Made by a program: the position numbers and the translations under genes
Shown: piece by piece, positions 16,746 through 24,675 of the stretch
Numbering within the stretch: the first letter of the stretch is position 1
Layout of the letters: every line of letters begins with the position of its first letter
Notes under the pieces: model-generated
What the model was told of the DNA's origin: nothing
Seen by the model: only the letters and a program-made list of their open reading frames with translations
Databases searched by the model: none
DNA from: Paenibacillus vini
GTDB taxonomy: Bacteria > Bacillota > Bacilli > Paenibacillales > Paenibacillaceae
Reading direction: 5' to 3'
Assembly: GCF_018403325.1 (NCBI RefSeq)
Contig: NZ_BOSL01000016.1
Span: 62,001-126,000 of the forward strand
Length of the DNA stretch: 64,000 nucleotides

Positions 16746-19580
16746 GTGGCCTATGATAAAAGCCGACTTCTGAAACAGCTCATTTCCGAGGATAGCACAT
16801 ACAAGTTACTGTACGAGAATCTGCCTGATGCGATCTGCATCATTGATGTGAACGGTAAATATGTGGAAGTGAATCCGGCGACCGAGAAGCTGACCGGGTA
16901 TCCGGCTACGCATTTTATGCAACTGAGTCTGGATCAGCTATTTTGTGAAAAAGGGCAGCAAAAGAAGGAAGAATATTTTAGAAAAGCGTTACGCGGAGAA
17001 ACGGGAAGTTTTGAAATCGCCTTTCGGCGAAAGGACGGGGAAATTCGCGACGCTTATTCAACATATATTCCGATCATTCATGATACTGGAGTGGTCGGTG
17101 TTTTTTCGATTACCAAGGACATTACTGCGGAAAAAATTAACCAGGCCCGCGGAATTACGGAGAGAAACCGGATAGAGGAAGCGCTCCGGGAAAGCGAGGG
17201 ACAATACCGGCTCATTTCAGAGTACTCCATGGATTTGATCTCCAGGCATTCTGCGGATGAGAGCAACAGGTATATCTATGTTTCACCATCCTCCACTACG
17301 CTGCTGGGGTATGATCCTGAGGAATTGATCGGAACCAGCGCTTATGACTATGTGCATCCCGAAGATGTGCAAATGGTAAAAGAGCGGATGAAAATCCAGA
17401 TGAATTCCAGGAGCGTCTATACAATCACGTATCGAGTCCGTCATAAGAACGGGAGCTACATTTGGTTTGAGAGTACGGGAAGGTACCGTTATTTGGCGTA
17501 TTCCGGAGAGATCGGCGAAATTATCTCCATTTCCCGCGACGTAACAGAGCGCAAAGAGAGCGAGCGGCGACTTCAGGAGAGCCAGCAGCGTTATCGTTCG
17601 CTGTTCGAGTATAGTCCGTCCAGTGTGTATTCCATGGATTTAGACGGCAAATATACCTCTTTGAATTCCAATCTGGAAGCATTGATGGGTTATTCCGGGG
17701 AAGAACTTCTGGGGATGAATTTCCAGCAGATCATCGACCGGGAAGATTTGGCTCATACACTGCATCATTTTGAACAAGCCAGAGAAGGCATCCCGCAAAA
17801 TTATGAGACGACCGTGACCCGCAAAGATGGTAGCCGTCTGGAAATTGCGGTAACGAACGTACCGATTATCGTGGATAAACAGGTGGTCGGCGTTTATGGA
17901 ATCGCCAGCGATATTACGGAAAGAACGCGGTATGTCGAACAAATTGAGAAGCTGAGCTATCTCCATTCCCTGATTCTGGGCTCCGTTTCCGAAGGGATTT
18001 ACGGGCTGGACGAGAACGGCAAAACCGTGTTCATCAACCAGGCGGCCTCGGACATGCTCGGCTACGATATGGAGGAATTTATCGGCCAGTCGAATCATCT
18101 TCTGATTCATCACACCAAAAGCGACGGAGCCGCTTACCCTTTGGAAGAATGTCCGATCATCCAGACGATGCGCGACGGTACTCCGCGTATTGTGAAAGAG
18201 GACGTATTCTGGAGAAGGGACGGTTCCAGTTTCTTGGTGGAATATCGCGTCAATCCGATGATCGAGCGGGGGCAGCTGATCGGCGCTGTCGTCGTGTTTA
18301 ACGATATTACAGGGGAACGGGAAATCTTGAGAGCCAAAGAATCGGCGGAGCGTGCGACCCAGGCCAAATCGGAATTCCTTGCGATGATGAGCCATGAAAT
18401 CCGCACGCCGATGAATGGCGTGATCAGCATGACCGACCTGCTGATGGATACGAATTTGAGCGAGGATCAGCGTTATTATGCGGAGATTATTTCCAGCAGC
18501 AGCCGGGCGCTGTTATCCATTTTGAACGATGTTTTGGATTTCAGCAAAATTGAGGCCGGAAAAATGGCGCTGGAATACGAAACCTTCCATTTGGAGAGCT
18601 GTGTGGCAAGCGCGGTCGATTTGTTCCTGCCGGAGGCCGACAAAAAGGGACTCGAAATCAGTTATTTCATTGCACCTGATGTCCCTGACTATTTATATAG
18701 CGATCCGTCACGGGTGCGTCAAATTCTGGTCAACCTGATCGGCAATGCCTTGAAATTCACGGACCGGGGGCAGGTCAGCGTGCGTATTCAGCGTGCTCCC
18801 GGATATGGTTCGGCGGATCTGCTCGAATTCAGCATTACCGACACGGGGATCGGGATTCCTGCGGACAAGCTGCATAGGCTGTTTCAATCTTTTTCCCAGG
18901 TTCATCCGATTATGAATCGCAAGTATGGGGGAACCGGGTTGGGGCTGGCCATATGTAAAAAAATCGTTGAAATGCTGGGCGGCCACATTTCCGTGGAAAG
19001 TATAGAAGGGGAAGGTTCCGTCTTCCGCTTTACCCTGGTTTGCGATTCATCAAACAAGGAGTTGCCGGAAAGTCTCCAAAATGAGACGGGGAATTTGGAA
19101 GAAATCGCGGTAAGCAGAGAAGCAGCGGGAAGCCTGCTTCTGGAACCTTTGGAATCGTCGGAGGAGGACCTTCAGAACCGCGGATTATCGGTTCTCATTG
19201 CGGAGGATCATCCGGTAAATTGCCAGGCCTTCGTTCAGATGTTGGAGAAGCTGGGATATCAGCCGGATGTAGCTCATAATGGTATGGAAGTGATTGAGGC
19301 TTTGATCGGAAGGAAGTACGATCTCATCTTTATGGATATCGAGATGCCCGTAATGGATGGGATCAAAACAGCCAGGCTAATTCGTCAGCTGTTGCCGCTG
19401 GACAGGCTCCCTGTCATTATCGGCGTGAGCTCCTGCGGCGGAGTTGAAAACCGTGAAAGATGCATGGCGAGCGGCATGGAAACGATCATCACCAAACCGC
19501 TCAAACAGCGGGATATTCGGCAGCTGCTGGATACATGGGGCGCGGAGCTGCTCTCGCGTGAGGGCTCCCGGAAGCATTAG
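16746..19580 (+). CDS. Multi-PAS hybrid sensor histidine kinase with receiver domain
   Basis: 944 residues and no membrane helices, so a cytoplasmic sensor. Order: four PAS/PAC modules (about residues 15-130, 150-270, 275-395 and 400-525), a HisKA domain with 'MMSHEIRTPMNG' (phospho-acceptor His550), an HATPase domain with 'NLIGNALKFT', 'DTGIGIP' and 'GGTGLGLAI', and a receiver domain with 'IAEDHPVN' and 'LIFMDIEMPVMDG' (phospho-acceptor Asp864). I chose GTG 16746, which has AAAGGAG 9 bases upstream; ATG 16689 has no clear ribosome site. No partner response regulator with a DNA-binding domain is adjacent. Standing right after narGHJI, it may sense oxygen or redox state (inference). Confidence 0.9.
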   Translation: MAYDKSRLLKQLISEDSTYKLLYENLPDAICIIDVNGKYVEVNPATEKLTGYPATHFMQLSLDQLFCEKGQQKKEEYFRKALRGETGSFEIAFRRKDGEIRDAYSTYIPIIHDTGVVGVFSITKDITAEKINQARGITERNRIEEALRESEGQYRLISEYSMDLISRHSADESNRYIYVSPSSTTLLGYDPEELIGTSAYDYVHPEDVQMVKERMKIQMNSRSVYTITYRVRHKNGSYIWFESTGRYRYLAYSGEIGEIISISRDVTERKESERRLQESQQRYRSLFEYSPSSVYSMDLDGKYTSLNSNLEALMGYSGEELLGMNFQQIIDREDLAHTLHHFEQAREGIPQNYETTVTRKDGSRLEIAVTNVPIIVDKQVVGVYGIASDITERTRYVEQIEKLSYLHSLILGSVSEGIYGLDENGKTVFINQAASDMLGYDMEEFIGQSNHLLIHHTKSDGAAYPLEECPIIQTMRDGTPRIVKEDVFWRRDGSSFLVEYRVNPMIERGQLIGAVVVFNDITGEREILRAKESAERATQAKSEFLAMMSHEIRTPMNGVISMTDLLMDTNLSEDQRYYAEIISSSSRALLSILNDVLDFSKIEAGKMALEYETFHLESCVASAVDLFLPEADKKGLEISYFIAPDVPDYLYSDPSRVRQILVNLIGNALKFTDRGQVSVRIQRAPGYGSADLLEFSITDTGIGIPADKLHRLFQSFSQVHPIMNRKYGGTGLGLAICKKIVEMLGGHISVESIEGEGSVFRFTLVCDSSNKELPESLQNETGNLEEIAVSREAAGSLLLEPLESSEEDLQNRGLSVLIAEDHPVNCQAFVQMLEKLGYQPDVAHNGMEVIEALIGRKYDLIFMDIEMPVMDGIKTARLIRQLLPLDRLPVIIGVSSCGGVENRERCMASGMETIITKPLKQRDIRQLLDTWGAELLSREGSRKH

Positions 19581-19666
19581 AGCTTACGGTTCCGCAATGC
19601 GCGAAGCGCTCGGGGCTCTGCTTCGGCGTCACAAGACGGTGATCAACCGTAATGGAATATACCAAA

Positions 19667-19697
19667 AATGAACGCGGCCCTTGGCTGCGTTCATTTT
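19667..19697. terminator. Bidirectional terminator after the hybrid kinase gene
   Basis: AATGAACGCGGCC pairs with GGCTGCGTTCATT over 13 positions (one G-U) with a three-base loop, flanked by A- and T-rich sequence. Confidence 0.75.
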
Positions 19698-19727
19698 GCT
19701 ATCCGCCTTTTTCGTCATTAGCCTGCT

Positions 19728-19913
19728 AACGGACATCAGTGCCGTTATTTCCATCAAATCCTCTGTTTTGAAATTCTAACGGACACAGAAGGCCTTATCC
19801 GGAGAAAAAGGGACTTTGTTCCGCAAAAAGCACCATGATAAGTGCCGTGATGTCCGTTAAAATTCAAAACCTGCTTAAATCGTCCAAATAGCGGCTTCTG
19901 TGTCCGTTAGAGA
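19728..19913. repeat. Cluster of CTAACGGACA repeats, two forward and two inverted
   Basis: Two forward units (about 19728 and 19776) read CTAACGGACA followed by GCCGTTAT-like ends. Two inverted units end in TGTCCGTTA (about 19849-19862 and 19891-19913). The consensus is near CTAACGGACAYMR with a GCC(G)NTAT tail. The order forward-forward-inverted-inverted lets the region fold into a long imperfect hairpin. There is no transposase or open frame; it looks like a dispersed REP-like element. Confidence 0.6.
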
Positions 19914-19972
19914 AATGAAAACCCGGGCCAACCTCCGTCCGATCGGTTCGAGAATGATTTATCCGAGTGGTA

Positions 19973-20008
19973 TTAATTAAAAATCCCCCGCCAATGGCGA
20001 GGGATTTT
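19973..20008 (-). terminator. Terminator of the DegV gene pair
   Basis: On the minus strand AAATCCCTCGCC pairs with GGCGGGGGATTT (one mismatch) with a short loop and is followed by TTTAATTAA. It lies just after the downstream degV gene. Confidence 0.65.
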
Positions 20009-20035
20009 GAGACGTAAATTAATGCTGCGGTATAA

Positions 20036-20890
20036 TTAATTTAATGATTTTGTATATAGAATGCCGATGGTCTTGGCGCCGCAATGGCTTGAAATGACGC
20101 AGCCGGCGTTGGACACGGCAACTTCTCTTGCCCCTGTCTTAGCCTGAAGAACTTTTTGCAGTTGGACCGCATCCGCATCGGCTAAAGAATGCGTGATGAA
20201 AATAAGATCACGGTCCATTTCCGGGATGCGGCTAATGGCGTTCTCCAGCAGTTGGTCCAGCGCTTTCTCCCGGCTGCCGCGGACTTTATATGCCGGAGTC
20301 ATTTTGCCCTCAGTCACCTTGATGACCGGGCGAATCCGGAGCAGGCTGCCGACCAGGTTTTGCATACCGGAGCATCGGCCGCCTTTATATAAATAGTCCA
20401 GCGAGTCAATAACAAATTCGGTTTCAACACGAGAACGAACCGCTTCGAGCAAGGCTACGATCTCGGTGACGCTCTTGCCCTCGGCGGCTGCCCGGACCGC
20501 CTTCATGACCTGAAGGCCGATCCCGGTGGACAGATTGAGCGAGTCGAATACCGTTACTTGGCCTTCGCTAAATTCCTCGGAGGCAATCAACGCATTCTGA
20601 TAGGTTGAAGACAGTTCCGAGGACAAGCTTATGTAAAGAACTTGCCGACCTTCTTCAATGAACGGCGCAAATGCCTGCATGAAATCGGCCGGAGACGGGG
20701 CGGCAGTTTTCGGGAGCCGCCCGGTTTCGTCCACTTTTTGATAAAGCTGAGGGGGTTGCAGGTCGACGCCGTCGCGGTAATTGGTATCCCCAAACGTAAC
20801 GTACAGCGGGACAATGCCTATATCATATTTCTCAATCCATGCCGGCGGCAGATCGCAAGTGCTGTCAGCAAAAAATTTAATGGCTCCCAT
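20036..20890 (-). CDS. DegV family fatty-acid-binding protein (copy 2)
   Basis: 284 residues. 'KFFADSTCDLPP' at the N-terminus, 'TAAPSPADF', 'LYISLSSELSSTYQNA', 'YLYKGGRCSG' and 'GCVISSHCGAKTIGI' are the conserved DegV stretches that surround the bound fatty acid. DegV/FakB proteins present fatty acids to FakA kinase for phospholipid synthesis. GGAGGATTT precedes the ATG. It follows a close paralogue by 38 bases, so the two probably form one transcript that ends at the terminator near 19980. No fakA gene is in the window. Confidence 0.92.
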   Translation of the reverse strand: MGAIKFFADSTCDLPPAWIEKYDIGIVPLYVTFGDTNYRDGVDLQPPQLYQKVDETGRLPKTAAPSPADFMQAFAPFIEEGRQVLYISLSSELSSTYQNALIASEEFSEGQVTVFDSLNLSTGIGLQVMKAVRAAAEGKSVTEIVALLEAVRSRVETEFVIDSLDYLYKGGRCSGMQNLVGSLLRIRPVIKVTEGKMTPAYKVRGSREKALDQLLENAISRIPEMDRDLIFITHSLADADAVQLQKVLQAKTGAREVAVSNAGCVISSHCGAKTIGILYTKSLN

Positions 20891-20928
20891 GATTCAAATC
20901 CTCCCTTGAATTCGGATATGCGGGTGCT

Positions 20929-21786
20929 TTAGTTGGATGCCTTCTTGGTATACATAATTGCTACTGTGTGCGGGCCGCAATGACTCGAAATAACGCACCC
21001 GGCTTCAGCGACGGCCACTTCGCGCACGCTGGTCTGTTCTCTAAGAATTGCAGCTAGGCGCAGCGCCTCCTCTTCGGCAAGCGTGTGGGCGACGATAATT
21101 AAATCTTTGTCCATCTCTCCAACGTTGGCGAGCGCATTGTCCAGCATTTGCTGAACCGCCTTTTCTTTCTTGCCGCGTACTTTATAGGCCGGAATGATGT
21201 TCCCGTCGACCACTTTTAATACAGGACGAATTTGCAGCAGGCTGCCTATGAAATTTTGCATGCCTGAGCAGCGTCCGCCTTTATATAAATATTCCAAAGT
21301 ATCGATGACGAATTCCGTTTCGACCAAAGGCCGAGACTTTTCCAGCAAAGACACGATTTCGGTTGCACTCATTCCCTCTTCGGCCGCTCTTACGGCTTTC
21401 ATTACAAGCAGGCCGATTCCGCTGCAAAGATTAAGGGAATCAACGATATGCACACGGCCTTCGGGAAATTCGGCAGCCGCTATCAAAGCGTTCTGGTAGG
21501 TGGAAGACAGCTTTGAGGACAGGCTGATATAAACGATATCTTCACCATGCTCAATATGGGGAGCGAACATCTCCATAAAGTCTCTTGGTGACGGAGCCGT
21601 TGTTTTTGGCAAGCTTCCGCCGGATTCCACCTTACTGTAAAGATCCGGAGGGGTGATATCCAATCCGTCCCTGTAAGTCTTGTCTTCAAATACGACGTAA
21701 AGCGGAATAATTCCGATTTGATATTGACTCTTCCATCCCGCCGGCAGATCAGAAGTGCTGTCTGCGAATATTTTGACCTTTGACAT
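20929..21786 (-). CDS. DegV family fatty-acid-binding protein (copy 1)
   Basis: 285 residues, closely similar along its whole length to the neighbouring DegV protein: 'KIFADSTSDLPAG', 'TTAPSPRDF', 'VYISLSSKLSSTYQNA', 'YLYKGGRCSG', 'GCVISSHCGPHTVAI'. The pair is clearly a tandem duplication. Different lipid preference of the two copies is likely by analogy with FakB1/FakB2 but cannot be read from sequence. AAGGAGATA precedes ATG 21786. Confidence 0.92.
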   Translation of the reverse strand: MSKVKIFADSTSDLPAGWKSQYQIGIIPLYVVFEDKTYRDGLDITPPDLYSKVESGGSLPKTTAPSPRDFMEMFAPHIEHGEDIVYISLSSKLSSTYQNALIAAAEFPEGRVHIVDSLNLCSGIGLLVMKAVRAAEEGMSATEIVSLLEKSRPLVETEFVIDTLEYLYKGGRCSGMQNFIGSLLQIRPVLKVVDGNIIPAYKVRGKKEKAVQQMLDNALANVGEMDKDLIIVAHTLAEEEALRLAAILREQTSVREVAVAEAGCVISSHCGPHTVAIMYTKKASN

Positions 21787-21910
21787 AAGTATCTCCTTAA
21801 ATTCAGATAGTCCAGCTTATATTTTATCAAAAACCTCATCTATTTAACATCGTTTTAATAAAGCGTTTCAAAAGTCTACCTTTTGATCGCAGTATTTCGT
21901 TCGTATAGTA

Positions 21911-21957
21911 AAAGATCCCCTCAAACCGGGCCGGAAAACCGCTGGTACAGGGGATCG
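21911..21957 (-). terminator. Terminator after the small membrane protein gene
   Basis: GATCCCCT and AGGGGATC close a long hairpin; on the minus strand it is followed by TTTTACTAT. It ends the transcript from the gene at 22003-22413. Confidence 0.6.
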
Positions 21958-22002
21958 GTGAAGAGTGAAATCATAGGAGCAATAAGTAATGCAAGAGATA
22001 CA

Positions 22003-22413
22003 TTATAGTGAGCCTAAAGCAAACAAAATGATGAGCAGAATTAATATGCCTCCCGAAAGGGATAGGCCGAGAATAGCAAAAAGCTTTTTGCGGTTCTTAA
22101 TCAGCAGGCCTATTATGCCTAGAATGAGAGCGACTAAATGAAGGATGGCGGCGACCATCATCAACAGGATGCCGAGGATCGCTCCGGCTTGCTCCATCAG
22201 GCTTTCGGTGATGGCTTCAATAGGCTGGTCCACGATGCCGATAACGGCAGCGGTGATCATTGCGATGGAAAAAATGTAGCCGACAATAGCCACCAAAATA
22301 ATGATGAAAGAAGCGATGCCGGGGCCGGAATGCTTGAGCTCGGCGACAGGGGCGGCATTTGGTTCCCGGTAAGGGGGCATCCCGTTCATATTGCCTTGTT
22401 CAAATGAATTCAT
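22003..22413 (-). CDS. Small integral membrane protein, function unknown
   Basis: 136 residues. A polar 30-residue head with Pro and Asn, then three or four hydrophobic stretches: 'IASFIIILVAIVGYIFSIAMI', 'AGAILGILLMMVAAILHLVALILGIIGLLI' (long enough for two), and a final one ending 'LILLIILFALGSL'. It resembles DUF4064/DUF4190-type four-helix proteins in layout, but I cannot assign a family. AAGGAGT lies ahead of ATG 22413. Monocistronic between two terminators. Confidence 0.75.
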   Translation of the reverse strand: MNSFEQGNMNGMPPYREPNAAPVAELKHSGPGIASFIIILVAIVGYIFSIAMITAAVIGIVDQPIEAITESLMEQAGAILGILLMMVAAILHLVALILGIIGLLIKNRKKLFAILGLSLSGGILILLIILFALGSL

Positions 22414-22601
22414 TTTTCGTTAGACTCCTTTTTTGAGAAAATCATCCTTTTGTTTAATTCTTCACATATTTCAGTAAAAATCAATAACTACATTTCATTA
22501 TACGGAAAAGCTCGCTGCCGGAAGAGCGCCGGTTCTCTGGATTGCATGACGATCCTAGGTTATGATAGTAGAAGTTAATCTTCTTACAGGGAGGAAAATA
22601 G

Positions 22602-22979
22602 ATGCAGCGGAAATTTGCCGGAATCGGCGCGATTGTAATGCTGGTTGCCGTAGCGCTTGGAGCCTTCGGAGCACATATTCTGGAGCCTCAGATCGGGGAG
22701 AAGGCGATCGGTACATATGAAACCGGGGTGCATTATCATATGATCCACGGGATTGCTATGATATTGGCGGCATTCGCAGCCGGGCTGGGATTGGATCAGA
22801 AACGCCTGCTGTGGGCAAACCGGCTATTCCTGACGGGAATTATCCTGTTCTCGGGCAGCTTGTATTTGCTCGCCGTTACCGGCTGGAAATGGTTTGGACC
22901 GATTACTCCGCTCGGCGGCGTATCGTTTATCGTCGGCTGGTTGATGTTTGCATTGGCTCTGCTAAAAAAAGAAAAGTAG
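22602..22979 (+). CDS. DUF423 family membrane protein (YwdK-like)
   Basis: 125 residues with four membrane helices and the DUF423 signatures 'GAFGAHIL', 'YETGVHYHMIHGIAMILAA', 'FSGSLYLLAVTGWKWFGPITPLGG'. The family is widespread in bacteria; its molecular role is not established. GGGAGGAAA precedes ATG 22602. It stands alone and ends at a strong terminator. Confidence 0.88.
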   Translation: MQRKFAGIGAIVMLVAVALGAFGAHILEPQIGEKAIGTYETGVHYHMIHGIAMILAAFAAGLGLDQKRLLWANRLFLTGIILFSGSLYLLAVTGWKWFGPITPLGGVSFIVGWLMFALALLKKEK

Positions 22980-23015
22980 TAGCAATTGAGGATATAAGAT
23001 GAACCTATGATAAAG

Positions 23016-23060
23016 AAAACGGCTGGCCCGTCTGCAAGCAGACTAGGTCCAGCCGTTTTT
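23016..23060. terminator. Bidirectional terminator
   Basis: AAAACGGCTGG pairs with CCAGCCGTTTT over 11 bases, with an inner GTCTGC/GCAGAC hairpin. It serves the convergent DUF423 gene and the minus-strand gene at 23087. Confidence 0.8.
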
Positions 23061-23086
23061 GTAATATAAGGGCAACTAAGTATCCC

Positions 23087-23647
23087 TTATTTATCGATAA
23101 AATCGATAATCTCGCTAAGATTGAAAGTGTATACTTGCTTTTCATCCACATGGTACACGTTGATCGTATAAGTCTCCGGCAGGAAATTCAAGATCCGGCA
23201 GGGGATGCTCATTCGCTCCCCATTCCGATTGACCAGCAAGCGAACCAGCTGATTCCCGGAAATATATTTCTTAATCCAGTTTTCAAAATCGCCGCTCTTG
23301 GCGATTTCTTCAAAGCGGGCGGATTCCGCCGGAGCCGCAGCTTCTTTGGCGGCAGCCTTGGGCTTCGCCGTCTGCGCTTCCGCAGGCTTTTTGGCTTGAT
23401 CGGTCGCGGTTAGTCTTTTATAGGATTTGGAGATAATGGACTGTTTTTTTGCGGTGAGTAAGGATTCGATAATTTCTCCCAATTCGATCCCTGAGTTAAT
23501 TCTGTAATCAATGATACTTTCGCCGCTGTTAAGTACCTGCAGTAAAGATTGCAGCGCCTTGGCATTGGAGTCGTTTCTTACAAGGATCTCTACATTGAAT
23601 AAATAGCCTAAATCTTCTTTCTTGTGATGTTCGTTCTGATTGTCCAT
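23087..23647 (-). CDS. Protein of unknown function with Ala/Lys-rich linker and a possible Sm-like C-terminal domain
   Basis: 186 residues from ATG 23647, chosen for the GGGGG ribosome site about 4 bases upstream. Residues 15-90 are an alpha/beta head ('LFNVEILVRNDSNAKALQSLLQVL'). Residues 95-125 are an Ala/Lys/Pro/Glu linker. The tail begins with a helix 'FENWIKKYIS' and is followed by alternating strands ('RLLVNRNGERMSIPCRILNF', 'YTINVYHVDEKQVYTFNLSE'), an order that recalls the helix plus five-strand barrel of Hfq/LSm proteins. That reading is my inference; key Hfq RNA-binding residues are not obvious. Confidence 0.6.
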   Translation of the reverse strand: MDNQNEHHKKEDLGYLFNVEILVRNDSNAKALQSLLQVLNSGESIIDYRINSGIELGEIIESLLTAKKQSIISKSYKRLTATDQAKKPAEAQTAKPKAAAKEAAAPAESARFEEIAKSGDFENWIKKYISGNQLVRLLVNRNGERMSIPCRILNFLPETYTINVYHVDEKQVYTFNLSEIIDFIDK

Positions 23648-23764
23648 ATAGCCCCCAAAAACACGTGTTAAATATCGTTGCATTAACCATCATAGCACCG
23701 GAGGGGGGACAAGCATAGTCCTAAACCGTTCTGATTTTGGATTATTTACTTGGAAATATATGAC

Positions 23765-23803
23765 GGAAAGCCCGTTTGGTCAGGTTTGATCGGCTTTCTT
23801 TTC
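23765..23803 (+). terminator. Hairpin with T-run in the divergent region before dps
   Basis: GAAAGCC pairs with GGCTTTC across an 18-base loop and is followed by TTTTCC. It lies in the divergent spacer and could stop stray transcription before the dps promoter. The loop is long, so support is weak. Confidence 0.3.
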
Positions 23804-23846
23804 CATTTTCGCAGACATCAGTTATAATAAGAAGGACAAGCTGCTT

Positions 23847-23872
23847 GTTTCGGCAAAACTTGGCTCGGGTAA
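23847..23872 (+). promoter_or_regulatory. Candidate general-stress or forespore sigma promoter of the dps gene
   Basis: GTTTCG, 14 bases, then GGGTAA fits the SigB consensus (GTTTAA-N12-15-GGGWAW) and is also close to SigF/SigG promoters. It would place the transcript start about 40 bases before the start codon. Dps genes in Bacillus are SigB targets; whether this organism has SigB is not visible here. Confidence 0.35.
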
Positions 23873-23917
23873 AGTTAGAATATTGGCGTAACATACCTTT
23901 ATAGAAAGCGAGGGTTT

Positions 23918-24394
23918 ATGATGGCTAAAACGGACTCTAAGACATCCGGCAAGACAAAGAAATCCAGTTTGGAACAAGTACTTAATGAGCAGGTTGCGAA
24001 CCTGAACGTGCTTTACGTGAAAATTCACAACTATCACTGGTATGTGAAGGGGGAAAACTTCTTCACTCTGCATGTTAAATTTGAAGAGCTGTACAATGAG
24101 GTTACGGAAAAAATGGATGCGGTAGCTGAGCGGCTTCTTACGATCAAGGGCAGCCCTGCGGCAACCATGAAGGAATATCTGGAGATCGCCACGATCCAGG
24201 AGGCAACCGGCAAGGAAGATCCACGAACAATGGTTCAGAATCTGATCGAGGATTTTGCAACCTTGTCCGAATCGTTCCAGGAAGGTATTGAGCTTGCCGA
24301 CAAGGAAGGCGATGAGGCGACGAGCGACTTGCTGACCGGGTTTAAAGGCGAACTTGAAAAACATATGTGGATGCTGCGTTCTTATTTGGGGTAA
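23918..24394 (+). CDS. dps: Dps/ferritin-like DNA-binding iron-storage protein
   Basis: 158 residues. A Lys/Ser-rich N-terminal tail (12-17 residues) could bind DNA, followed by the Dps four-helix bundle. Ferroxidase residues are in 'KIHNYHWYVKGENFFTLHVKFEELYNEV' (His, His, Asp/Glu pattern) and 'MDAVAERLLTI'. Dps stores iron and uses H2O2 as oxidant, protecting DNA. The start is ATGATG; a GCGAGGG ribosome site precedes it, so either ATG is possible. Its neighbour is the suf operon, another iron and oxidative-stress function. Confidence 0.92.
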   Translation: MMAKTDSKTSGKTKKSSLEQVLNEQVANLNVLYVKIHNYHWYVKGENFFTLHVKFEELYNEVTEKMDAVAERLLTIKGSPAATMKEYLEIATIQEATGKEDPRTMVQNLIEDFATLSESFQEGIELADKEGDEATSDLLTGFKGELEKHMWMLRSYLG

Positions 24395-24422
24395 TATTTT
24401 CAAAAAGAACGACTTACATGAC

Positions 24423-24460
24423 ACGGGCTTGGCCATCATGGCCAGGCCCGTTCCTGTTTT
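24423..24460 (+). terminator. Terminator after dps
   Basis: ACGGGCTTGGCC pairs with GGCCAGGCCCGT (one internal mismatch), followed by TCCTGTTTTC. Confidence 0.65.
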
Positions 24461-24583
24461 CGACAATATCTGCAAATTCCAAATGTCTGTGACAAAGCTT
24501 ATGGAAACGGCGGTTCTCCGCCAAGGTACGTTGATTAAGCTTTGAAAGTAGGTTAGAATGTAGTGAGAATCAGTGAGAATCAC

Positions 24584-24598
24584 TTAGAATAATTCTAA
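24584..24598. promoter_or_regulatory. PerR-like operator at the suf promoter
   Basis: TTAGAATAATTCTAA is a perfect 7-1-7 dyad. It matches the PerR consensus TTATAATNATTATAA at 13 of 15 positions and the Fur consensus TGATAATNATTATCA slightly less well. The dyad continues outwards in near-symmetry (CACT / AGTG). It overlaps the putative -35 region of the suf promoter, the right place for a repressor. Peroxide- or iron-responsive control of Fe-S assembly would make sense. Confidence 0.5.
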
Positions 24599-24621
24599 AG
24601 TGATAATTAGTATGGTATAAT
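24593..24621 (+). promoter_or_regulatory. SigA-type promoter of the suf operon
   Basis: TATAAT at 24616-24621, with a weak -35 (TTCTAA) 17 bases upstream inside the PerR-like operator. The predicted start lies about 45-50 bases before sufC. Confidence 0.5.
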
Positions 24622-24675
24622 GGCAACAGAATAAAGGCATAGATTTTAACGACTAATGGAGGGAGCAGTAAAAAC

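Noticed and set aside
19728-19913. Insertion sequence or MITE remnant
   Set aside because: No transposase, no terminal inverted repeats with target duplication; the internal +,+,-,- order fits short dispersed repeats better.
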